The position numbers and the translations under genes are program-made. Source: Promethearchaeota archaeon (GTDB lineage Archaea > Asgardarchaeota > Lokiarchaeia > Sigyniarchaeales > SOKP01). From it: a stretch of DNA of 5,106 nucleotides. Shown in pieces: positions 1 through 5,106 of the stretch. The first letter of the stretch is position 1; each line of letters opens with the position of its first letter. The stretch is from assembly GCA_016840695.1 (NCBI GenBank), contig JAEORV010000175.1:1-5106 (forward strand). The letters are read 5' to 3'. A model generated the notes under the pieces. That model was not told where the DNA came from, made no database searches, and saw only the letters and a list, made by a program, of their open reading frames with translations.

Positions 1-2
1 TC

Positions 3-1985
3 CTATACGAAGATTTATTATCATTTGATCCACAAATTGCAGAAATGCTTAGAAATGATCCTGAAGCTATTCTGGAGGATGCAATCGATGCTTTTAAAAA
101 TGTTCTAAAACTCCAATCTGGTCACCTGAAAAAGCAAACATACTTCGTACGAATATCTACAAAAGACGATAAAAGCCCACTCTCCATTCCCATTAGAGGA
201 TTAAGGGCGAAACATATTGATAAGTTAGTCTGGTTTAACGGAATAACAATTAGAAGCTCTATTGTAAGACCAAAATTGATAAAAGCTGAATTCGAGTGTA
301 ATTTATGTGGAACAAGCTTTAATATTACTCAACTCACTTCAAAGGTTAATTGGCCTCGATTTTGCAGCAATAAACGTTGTAAATCTAAAGCTCAATCAGA
401 TTTTAGATTGATTTCAAAAAAATCAGAATTTATTGACTGGCAGAGTATTGTAATTCAAGAAGTACCTGAGGAGTTACCAGCAGGAAGAATTCCGAGATCT
501 GTCCAAGCAATTTTAACTTATGATGATTTAGTTGATTCTGTTAAACCTGGTGATAGAGTTAAAGTAATGGGGGCTTTTAAATCTGTACTTGCCCAATCTA
601 TCAATAATAATAATTCTACATTGTTCAAATCTTTTATAGAAGTCAATTATATTGATCCAGAAGATAAATCTGAAGAAGATATAGAATTAACAAAGGAAGA
701 GAGGAAAAAAATTGAAGAATTATCAAAAGAACCAATGATTCAGAAAAAGATTGCACGTTCAATCGCACCTACAATCTACGGTAGAGAAGATCTAAAAATG
801 GCTTGTGCTTTAAGCTTATTCGCGGGGACAAGAAAAAAATTACCTGGGGGTGGATACAAACGAGGTGATATTCATATTCTATTTGTTGGAGATCCTGGCA
901 CTGGAAAATCAGAGATTCTAAAAAGTGCTGTAGAGAAATCTCCCAGGGGTTTATACACGTCTGGAAAAGGATCATCTGCTGTAGGATTGACTGCTGCCGT
1001 GATAAAAGATAGCGATACTGGACAAATGAATCTTGAAGCAGGAGCAATTGTTCTAGCAAATGGGGGTGTTGCTGCTATAGATGAGTTTGATAAAATGGAT
1101 TCTGCCGATAGAGCAGCAATTCATGAAGGTATGGAGCAACAAACAGTAAGCATTGCAAAAGCAGGAATTGTTGCTACTTTAAAGTCTCAAACTGCTATAA
1201 TGGCAGCTGCAAATCCTTATTCTGGAAGGTTTAATGAATATAAAAGCTTCGCTGAAAATGCTCGAATGCCTCCATCTCTTCTGAGTCGATTTGACTTGAT
1301 ATTTAAGGTAGTAGATAAACCTAATCCCGCAAAAGATGCTCAGATGGCCGAATTTATTCTAAATAATGCAACTTTTAACTTAGAAGATAATTCTAAGAAA
1401 AATAAAGATAAAGAGGAAATCGCACCAATTAGTAGTGGCCTTCTCAAAAAATACATAAAGTACGCTAAAAAAAGTTGTCACCCTTTTTTATCCGAAGAAG
1501 CAAAAGACAGAATTAAAGGCTTTTACTTAGATTTGAGAGGGCAATATGATAGTGAAGATGCAATTGTATCAATCTTAGCAAGAAACCTTGATGCTCTTAT
1601 TCGGTTAAGCGAAGCACATGCTAAAATGGCTTTAAGAGATAAAGCCACCAGGGAAGATGTTGAAGAAATTATAATGTTATTTAATAGATACTTAAAAGAT
1701 ACTGGTTATGATAAAGAGACAGGAAAATTTGATATAGATATGATCATTGCTGGGCAACCTAGAACTGCAATTAATAAGCTTGAGAGATTTCTAGATAAGC
1801 TCAAGCAGATATTTGAGGAAAATAGCTGGCAGGAGCTAGATCGAAAAGGAGTCGTTCAAATTCTTGAATTAGACGGTGAATTTGATAGAACTTACATTGA
1901 AAAATCGATTGACGAACTGGTCAATGAAGGAACATTATATGAACCCAAAACAAATAAGATTAAGTTTACAAGGAGAGAATTGTAA
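3..1985 (+). CDS. mcm: Replicative DNA helicase MCM (minichromosome maintenance ATPase), 5' partial
   Basis: This is the archaeal replicative helicase, a hexameric AAA+ 3'-5' translocase acting at the replication fork with GINS and Cdc45/RecJ-like partners (family knowledge). Residues are numbered from the ATG at base 45. A zinc site lies at C85, C88, C107 and C112 in the N-terminal OB region. Walker A is GDPGTGKS (282-289) and Walker B is AAIDEFDK with D346 and E347. The presensor-1 hairpin SIAKAG carries K372, sensor 1 is N390, the arginine finger SRFD carries R415, and sensor 2 is probably R513. A winged-helix-like tail covers about 576-646. The frame is open without a stop from base 3, and the 14 codons before the ATG (ending SFDPQIAE) match the conserved MCM region before this Met. 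The true start is therefore outside the window and roughly 40-60 residues are missing. No intein or frameshift is seen. Very secure. Confidence 0.97.
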   Translation, partial: LYEDLLSFDPQIAEMLRNDPEAILEDAIDAFKNVLKLQSGHLKKQTYFVRISTKDDKSPLSIPIRGLRAKHIDKLVWFNGITIRSSIVRPKLIKAEFECNLCGTSFNITQLTSKVNWPRFCSNKRCKSKAQSDFRLISKKSEFIDWQSIVIQEVPEELPAGRIPRSVQAILTYDDLVDSVKPGDRVKVMGAFKSVLAQSINNNNSTLFKSFIEVNYIDPEDKSEEDIELTKEERKKIEELSKEPMIQKKIARSIAPTIYGREDLKMACALSLFAGTRKKLPGGGYKRGDIHILFVGDPGTGKSEILKSAVEKSPRGLYTSGKGSSAVGLTAAVIKDSDTGQMNLEAGAIVLANGGVAAIDEFDKMDSADRAAIHEGMEQQTVSIAKAGIVATLKSQTAIMAAANPYSGRFNEYKSFAENARMPPSLLSRFDLIFKVVDKPNPAKDAQMAEFILNNATFNLEDNSKKNKDKEEIAPISSGLLKKYIKYAKKSCHPFLSEEAKDRIKGFYLDLRGQYDSEDAIVSILARNLDALIRLSEAHAKMALRDKATREDVEEIIMLFNRYLKDTGYDKETGKFDIDMIIAGQPRTAINKLERFLDKLKQIFEENSWQELDRKGVVQILELDGEFDRTYIEKSIDELVNEGTLYEPKTNKIKFTRREL

Positions 1986-2021
1986 TAAAATTTGCAATTT
2001 AATCTGGATAGTTGATTTACA

Positions 2022-2038
2022 GCTTTTTTTTGTTTTTT
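2022..2038 (+). terminator. T-tract terminator downstream of mcm
   Basis: Eight T residues (2024-2031), a single G, then six more T (2033-2038) lie about 40 bases after the mcm stop codon on its coding strand. Archaeal RNA polymerase terminates intrinsically at such T-tracts without needing a strong hairpin, and no convincing hairpin precedes it. The tract runs into the last codon of the convergent GTPase gene. Function is inferred from composition and position. Confidence 0.5.
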
Positions 2039-2549
2039 AATTTATATTTTTTAGAGCTAACTCCGAAATTATTTTAAATGCTTTTTCGACATTCTCTCCC
2101 GTTTTAGCTGATGTAAACAGGATATCCTTGGCATTTATCCTTTCTCCTATGGATTTTATCTTATCTTCGGATATATTACTATCCAAATCATTCTTATTGG
2201 CAATCAAAATTATGGGGACCTGAGTGCAATATTCATCAATATCGGGACACCAAAAGGTCTCTATTTGAGTGAAGGATTTTTCTCGTGTCAAATCTCCCAG
2301 TATTAGAGCCCCTTGTGCTCCTTTGTAATAAATATGCCTCATTTTTATCCATCGTTCCTGTCCAGCGATATCCCAAAGTTGAAGTTTAATTTCTTTACCA
2401 GAATCCAAAATTACATTTTTTATAAACATGTTTGCTCCAATTGAAGCTCTATAATCGGTAGAAAAATGACTAGATACAAATTTCTTAACTAAACTTGTTT
2501 TGCCAGCAGCAGGTTCTCCGATTATAATAATTTTTATTGTGCCTATCAC
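2037..2549 (-). CDS. Rab/Ras-like small GTPase, 170 residues
   Basis: A single-domain Ras-superfamily GTPase, a GTP/GDP switch; its partner and process cannot be read from the sequence. Numbered from the GTG start, G1 is GEPAAGKT (11-18), switch I is YRASIGAN (33-40) with Ser36 where Rab proteins usually have Thr, and G3 is WDIAGQE (59-65) with Gln64 equivalent to catalytic Ras Gln61. A Rab-type YYKGA follows at 74-78, G4 is NKND (118-121) and G5 is TSAK (146-149). The usual family length is about 160-200 residues. The frame stays open upstream to an ATG at 2690, but those 47 extra residues have no GTPase character and overlap the divergent deacetylase gene. GTG at 2549 puts the first strand (TIKIIIIGE) right at the N-terminus, so I chose it. 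The C-terminus (ALKNIN) has no cysteine, so no prenylation motif. Convergent with mcm, 51 bp apart. Family secure; start less so. Confidence 0.9.
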   Translation of the reverse strand: MIGTIKIIIIGEPAAGKTSLVKKFVSSHFSTDYRASIGANMFIKNVILDSGKEIKLQLWDIAGQERWIKMRHIYYKGAQGALILGDLTREKSFTQIETFWCPDIDEYCTQVPIILIANKNDLDSNISEDKIKSIGERINAKDILFTSAKTGENVEKAFKIISELALKNIN

Positions 2550-2566
2550 GTATTTTTCATCAATAA

Positions 2567-2574
2567 TTATAAAA
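2567..2574 (-). promoter_or_regulatory. TATA-like box for the small GTPase
   Basis: On the minus strand this reads TTTTATAA, centred about 22 bases before the proposed GTG start. That spacing fits a leaderless or nearly leaderless archaeal transcript, and no clear Shine-Dalgarno site lies between box and start. The whole region is so AT-rich that a chance match is possible. Confidence 0.3.
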
Positions 2575-2649
2575 TTATCAATAAATTTAAATATTAAATT
2601 AATAAATCCTAATTCATTAAAATCAAGTGATAAGATATCGAGAAATAAA

Positions 2650-2654
2650 GTGAT
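2650..2654 (+). promoter_or_regulatory. Shine-Dalgarno site of the deacetylase gene
   Basis: GTGAT is complementary to the conserved 3' end of archaeal 16S rRNA (ATCACCTCC) and ends 7 bases before the ATG at 2662. It supports that ATG over the first ATG of the open frame at 2500, whose extra 54 codons lie inside the opposite-strand GTPase and look like a low-complexity Ile/Asn/Ser translation. Confidence 0.5.
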
Positions 2655-2661
2655 TTCAAAA

Positions 2662-3753
2662 ATGACAACTGGTATTGTGTATGATGACATCTATCTTCAA
2701 CATAGAATTGGAACTCATGTTGAAAGTCACGAAAGGTTAATTGCTATAACGGATTTCTTGAAAGAGAAGCGGTTATTTGAAAATCCCGACTTTAAATTAA
2801 TCCAACCCAGAAAAGCCACATTGAACCAAATTAAATACATCCATACCGAAAGTTTAATAAATCAAGTAAGAGAATTTAGCGAACTAAGCGAAAGTACTGG
2901 ACAAGTTCAATGCATAGACTTAGGAGATACTTTAGTATCCCCAAAAACATATGAAGCGGCTTTATACTCCGTTGGAGGAAATTTGGAAGCGATAGATCAA
3001 ATTCTCGATAGTAATGTAAAAAATGCCTTTGCTACTGTTAGACCTCCAGGCCATCATTCTAACTCTCACCATTGTTCTGGATTCTGCATATTTAATAATA
3101 TAGCTATTGCAACAGAATACCTCTTTAGAGAAAAAGATTTTAAACGCATTGCGATTATTGATTGGGATTGTCATGCTGGAAATGGCACTACAGATATTTT
3201 TTATAACGGCTCGAAATCTGAAGATTGCGAAGTAGTAATGATTAATTCTCATCAAGATGGAAGAACTCTTTATCCTGGCACCGGATTTCCAAATGAAATT
3301 GGAGATGGTAAAGGAAAAGGCAAAATTATAAATTATCCAATGCCTCCTAGAGCCGCCGATGATGTAATTCTTATATTTTTTGACGAGATTGTATCTCCAA
3401 TTCTAAATGAATTCAAACCTGAGTTTGTTCTAATCTCTGCGGGATTTGATACTCATTGGACAGATAGATTAACTGGAATGGGTTGGACTTATCAGGCACC
3501 AGCAAATTATTTGAAAAAAATTAAAGAAATTGCTAAAAAGTATTCCAACGACCGAATTTTAATCACACTCGAAGGGGGATATGAAGTTGACAAGCAAGCT
3601 AAAGCAATCTATGATTGTTTACAAGTTCTAAATGATAGCGATGAGTTAATCGAAGAAAAAGAAAGAAATTCAAGTACCGATTTGTTGAATTATGTCAATA
3701 ACAAGTTAATCCCCGCATTAAAAGACAATTTAAGTCCATATTGGAATTTATAA
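2662..3753 (+). CDS. Zinc-dependent deacetylase of the histone deacetylase / acetylpolyamine amidohydrolase superfamily (class II-like)
   Basis: A 363-residue arginase/deacetylase-fold hydrolase that removes acetyl groups from lysine side chains or related amines; substrate unknown. Numbered from the ATG at 2662: the start MTTGIVYDD with HVESHERL (19-26) matches the N-terminal family pattern (Tyr, then H-x-E-x-x-x-R-L). RPPGHH (127-132) gives the catalytic His pair 131/132. DWDCHAGNGT (167-176) gives zinc ligands D169 and H171, SAGFD (259-263) gives ligand D263, and LEGGY (303-307) gives the catalytic Tyr307. All catalytic positions are intact. After D263 the sequence reads THWTDRLTGM, with Leu270 where class II protein deacetylases have Leu and polyamine-specific HDAC10 has Glu. 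This leans towards acylated lysine as substrate. There is no signal peptide or membrane segment, so it is cytosolic. Divergent from the GTPase gene. The fold is certain; the in vivo substrate (chromatin protein, metabolic enzyme or small molecule) is not. Confidence 0.93.
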   Translation: MTTGIVYDDIYLQHRIGTHVESHERLIAITDFLKEKRLFENPDFKLIQPRKATLNQIKYIHTESLINQVREFSELSESTGQVQCIDLGDTLVSPKTYEAALYSVGGNLEAIDQILDSNVKNAFATVRPPGHHSNSHHCSGFCIFNNIAIATEYLFREKDFKRIAIIDWDCHAGNGTTDIFYNGSKSEDCEVVMINSHQDGRTLYPGTGFPNEIGDGKGKGKIINYPMPPRAADDVILIFFDEIVSPILNEFKPEFVLISAGFDTHWTDRLTGMGWTYQAPANYLKKIKEIAKKYSNDRILITLEGGYEVDKQAKAIYDCLQVLNDSDELIEEKERNSSTDLLNYVNNKLIPALKDNLSPYWNL

Positions 3754-3768
3754 ACCAATTATAAAGAA

Positions 3769-3779
3769 ATATGTCATAT
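3769..3779. repeat. Short palindrome ATATG-T-CATAT
   Basis: An 11-bp perfect palindrome with one central base, 15 bases after the deacetylase stop codon. It is short and AT-rich, so it may be chance. It lies 17 bases before the longer inverted repeat at 3797-3817 in the same spacer. Confidence 0.3.
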
Positions 3780-3796
3780 CACGCCCAAAAAAGAGA

Positions 3797-3817
3797 GTTT
3801 TGAGAAATGATCAAAAC
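3797..3817. repeat. Perfect 7-bp inverted repeat between the deacetylase and the polyproline gene
   Basis: The arms GTTTTGA (3797-3803) and TCAAAAC (3811-3817) are exact reverse complements separated by 7 bases. The repeat lies 43 bases after the deacetylase stop codon and about 55 bases before the TATA-like box of the next gene. It could form a weak hairpin ending the deacetylase transcript (followed by ATTTTAATAC) or be a binding site for a dimeric regulator of the downstream gene. The structure is plain; the function is unknown. Confidence 0.45.
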
Positions 3818-3872
3818 ATTTTAATACTTGTCTTTATGCTATATCTTTAAAACCGCAACGAATTATTTATTG

Positions 3873-3885
3873 TTTATAAAATATA
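3873..3885 (+). promoter_or_regulatory. TATA-like box of the polyproline/coiled-coil gene
   Basis: TTTATAAAATATA is centred about 45 bases before the ATG at 3922. With normal archaeal spacing of about 25 bases, transcription would begin near 3902-3905 and leave a leader of under 20 bases. No Shine-Dalgarno match is visible in that leader, so translation would start as for a short-leader mRNA. Confidence 0.45.
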
Positions 3886-3921
3886 TTCTAGGTTCTAATC
3901 ATATATTTAAAGAAGATTAGT

Positions 3922-4953
3922 ATGTCAAATTATAATTATGATGATCAAGATGAGGACGAGGAAGAGGAAACAAACTTTGATTACGGTTTAGGTGCGCCCC
4001 CAACAACACCTCCTCCTTTAGACCCTCCTGTTATCCCTGGAACTCCTTCCGCACCACCTCCAATGGAGCTTCCCGTAGTCCCTCCAACTCCTTCCGCACC
4101 ACCTCCAATAGAGCTTCCCGTAGTCCCGCCAGCATCAGTAGTACCTCCTCCAGCACCAGCGGCACCTCCTCCAGCGCCAGCGGCACCACCTCCAGTTGTA
4201 CAACCTCCTCCACAGCAAACTTTTGAATCCGCTCCAGAGGTCCCGAGTGGTCCTTCACAACAAGAATATGATTCAATAGTTACACAAAAAGATAAAACAA
4301 TTAGTCAAATGCAAACTCAAATTAACGATTTAAATTCGCAATTATCAAATCTTAATACTCAGCTTTTAGAGAAGGATGGACAAATAAATCATTTAAATAA
4401 CCAATTAAAATCTCAAATGGCTTCAACTGAAGGATACCAAAATCAAATCAATCAAATCAATAACGAAAAAAGCCAATTACAAGCTCAACTCCCAGAATTA
4501 AAAAATCAAATTCAACAATTACAACAACAAAATTCTGCGTTAGCCGGGCAGATTGCGCCTTTACAAGCAGAAAACGCCAAGTTGAAAGAAGAAATTGAAT
4601 ATAAAGAAAAACGAATCCAAGAACTTAAAGAACCTAAAGCAGTCATGCCTAGCTCATTAGCACAAGGAGTCATTGGTACCCAAACTCCTCCTTATGGAAG
4701 TAGTTCTGGATTTGGAACCTCCCCAACTTCAATTCCGGCTACTCCTACTCCGACCGCTACAACAACTCCTTCTCCCGACGCCACACCTGCTCCTGCTGCT
4801 GAAAGCGCTTCAGGAAGAAGGGTTTGTGTAAATTGTGGGGCAATGGGTTTTGCCATCAAAGAAGTAGAAGACAAATCCCGAATTATCAGTTATATCCCTA
4901 AAGTTATCTACGCTAAGAAAAACCACTGTACGAAATGCGGTTATGAGTTTTAA
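3922..4953 (+). CDS. Unrecognised protein: acidic N-terminus, polyproline region, long coiled coil, C-terminal zinc ribbon
   Basis: I do not recognise a named family for this 343-residue protein. In order: residues 1-20 are strongly acidic (a run of Asp/Glu after MSNYNY). Residues 25-98 are proline-rich, with seven PPP triplets and two sets of tandem repeats. Residues about 113-237 are a Gln/Asn/Leu-rich heptad coiled coil, interrupted near P191 and P213. Residues about 238-298 are a flexible linker rich in Pro, Thr, Ala and Ser. Residues 301-343 hold C302-x2-C305 and C336-x2-C339 with CG knuckles, a probable single zinc ribbon ending in CTKCGYEF. No signal peptide or membrane segment is seen, so it is probably cytosolic and oligomeric through the coiled coil. 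The layout suggests a scaffold: polyproline to bind a partner domain (SH3-like, WW-like or profilin), coiled coil to multimerise, zinc ribbon to bind protein or nucleic acid. That role is inference. It has its own promoter and a T-tract terminator. The repetitive parts make homology searches misleading; only the tail is suitable. Confidence 0.85.
   Translation: MSNYNYDDQDEDEEEETNFDYGLGAPPTTPPPLDPPVIPGTPSAPPPMELPVVPPTPSAPPPIELPVVPPASVVPPPAPAAPPPAPAAPPPVVQPPPQQTFESAPEVPSGPSQQEYDSIVTQKDKTISQMQTQINDLNSQLSNLNTQLLEKDGQINHLNNQLKSQMASTEGYQNQINQINNEKSQLQAQLPELKNQIQQLQQQNSALAGQIAPLQAENAKLKEEIEYKEKRIQELKEPKAVMPSSLAQGVIGTQTPPYGSSSGFGTSPTSIPATPTPTATTTPSPDATPAPAAESASGRRVCVNCGAMGFAIKEVEDKSRIISYIPKVIYAKKNHCTKCGYEF
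4041..4130 (+). repeat. Two tandem 45-bp repeats coding for a 15-residue proline-rich unit
   Basis: Copy one (4041-4085) and copy two (4086-4130) match at 43 of 45 bases by direct comparison, differing at unit positions 25 and 43. Each encodes TPSAPPP(M/I)ELPVVPP plus context, so the period is exactly 15 codons. Only one of the two changes alters the protein (Met to Ile). A degenerate third unit is suggested upstream by PPVIPG. This is a recent in-frame duplication inside the polyproline region. Confidence 0.85.
4144..4200 (+). repeat. Tandem 21-bp repeats coding for PPPAPAA
   Basis: Units at 4144-4164 and 4165-4185 differ at a single base, and a partial third unit follows at 4186-4200 (PPPVV). 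The period is seven codons. It lies directly after the 45-bp repeats and extends the polyproline tract, so the tract has grown by two independent in-frame repeat expansions. Confidence 0.8.
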
Positions 4954-4974
4954 TTTTTGCTCCCACCTTTTTTT
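4954..4974 (+). terminator. T-tract terminator after the polyproline/coiled-coil gene
   Basis: Five T residues directly follow the stop codon (4954-4958), and a run of seven T (4968-4974) comes after a short C-rich spacer. This matches the T-tract terminators of archaea. No strong hairpin precedes it. The function is inferred from composition and position. Confidence 0.5.
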
Positions 4975-4979
4975 AATTC

Positions 4980-4992
4980 TGCTTTTAAAGCA
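4980..4992. repeat. Short palindrome TGCTTT-T-AAAGCA
   Basis: Six-base perfect arms around one central base lie just beyond the T-tract that follows the polyproline gene. A second weak inverted pair, CTCAT (4993-4997) and ATGAG (5011-5015), follows. They may form a small hairpin at the 3' end of the transcript or belong to the regulatory region of a gene beyond the window. The rest of the stretch to the window end is AT-rich with no supported gene. Confidence 0.3.
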
Positions 4993-5106
4993 CTCATAAT
5001 AGTTCTTTTAATGAGATTCTAACACTATCTTTCACTTTTTATCAATTAAAAGTATAGTGCAGATTAAATCTAATTATATGAAAAATTATATAAATGAGAA
5101 CTTCGA

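Larger units (their letters stand above)
2550..2661. promoter_or_regulatory. Divergent promoter region between GTPase and deacetylase genes
   Basis: This 112-bp spacer is almost entirely A and T between about 2551 and 2606 and must hold the promoters of both divergent genes if their starts are as called. For the plus strand, TATA-like candidates are TTTAAATATT at 2586-2595 and the AATTAATAAAT stretch at 2596-2606, which would give a leader of roughly 35-45 bases before the ATG at 2662. Which box is used cannot be decided by eye. No clear operator palindrome was seen. Confidence 0.45.

Noticed and set aside
769..1059. Minus-strand open frame of 96 codons inside mcm
   Set aside because: It lies opposite the conserved Walker A region of mcm and its translation has no recognisable domain; a shadow frame.
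2681..2700. ATGATGA resembling the C box of a C/D small RNA
   Set aside because: It encodes Tyr-Asp-Asp in the conserved N-terminus of the deacetylase and no D box (CTGA) lies at suitable distance. Similar ATGATGA hits in mcm and the polyproline gene are also Tyr-Asp-Asp codons.
2962..3255. Minus-strand open frame of 97 codons inside the deacetylase gene
   Set aside because: It is antisense to the catalytic core, including RPPGHH and DWDCH, and shows no domain of its own.
3771..3803. Short plus-strand ORF of 10 codons starting MSYHAQ in the intergenic region
   Set aside because: Too short, no ribosome-binding site, and it overlaps the palindromes.
4041..4200. Possible CRISPR-like array
   Set aside because: The repeats are directly tandem with no unique spacers and keep the reading frame of a proline-rich protein.
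4031..4276. Minus-strand open frame of 81 codons opposite the polyproline region
   Set aside because: Proline codons read backwards give a repetitive Leu/Glu/Val translation; it is a product of the repeats. The same holds for the frame at 4692-4874 opposite the Pro/Thr linker.
4950..4997. Minus-strand 15-codon ORF reading MSALKAELKKGGSKN
   Set aside because: It has no Shine-Dalgarno site, overlaps the end of the polyproline gene, and is short enough to be chance, although its composition looks peptide-like.
5078..5106. ATG on the plus strand with a frame open to the window end (MKNYINENF), next to TATA-like AATTATAT copies at 5072-5079 and 5084-5091
   Set aside because: Only nine codons are visible, with no ribosome-binding site, in very AT-rich DNA. 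It may be the start of the next gene, or the TATA-like copies may be that gene's promoter, but the window ends too soon to say.

Overview
This window most likely comes from an Asgard archaeon (Promethearchaeota; a Lokiarchaeia-like lineage is my best guess). The DNA is AT-rich and the replicative helicase is a single archaeal-type MCM. Next to it lie a Rab/Ras-like small GTPase and a class II-like histone-deacetylase-fold enzyme, a mix typical of Asgard genomes. Intergenic regions carry TATA-like boxes, T-tract terminators and a GTGAT-type Shine-Dalgarno site, all consistent with archaea. The lineage is inferred from gene content and was not tested by a search.

Layout, left to right. (1) Bases 3-1985, plus strand: mcm, cut at its 5' end by the window edge; the reading frame is open through base 3 and its translation still aligns with MCM proteins there. 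(2) Bases 2037-2549, minus strand: a 170-residue Rab-like GTPase, convergent with mcm, probably starting at a GTG. (3) Bases 2550-2661: a 112-bp, very AT-rich divergent promoter region. (4) Bases 2662-3753, plus strand: a 363-residue zinc-dependent deacetylase; the open frame extends further upstream, but the family homology starts at the ATG at 2662. (5) Bases 3754-3921: intergenic, with a perfect 7+7 bp inverted repeat and a TATA-like box. (6) Bases 3922-4953, plus strand: a 343-residue protein of unknown function with an acidic N-terminus, a polyproline region, a long Gln/Asn-rich coiled coil, a Pro/Thr/Ala/Ser linker and a four-cysteine zinc-ribbon-like tail. (7) Bases 4954-5106: T-tract terminator, short palindromes and AT-rich DNA with no supported gene.

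The genes do not form one operon: mcm and the GTPase converge, the GTPase and the deacetylase diverge, and the last gene has its own promoter. What they share is a eukaryote-like character (replication helicase, Ras-superfamily switch, lysine-deacetylase fold, cytoskeletal-adaptor-like architecture) rather than an obvious pathway. The least explained and most interesting gene is the polyproline/coiled-coil/zinc-ribbon protein. I see no CRISPR array, insertion sequence, tRNA or rRNA.
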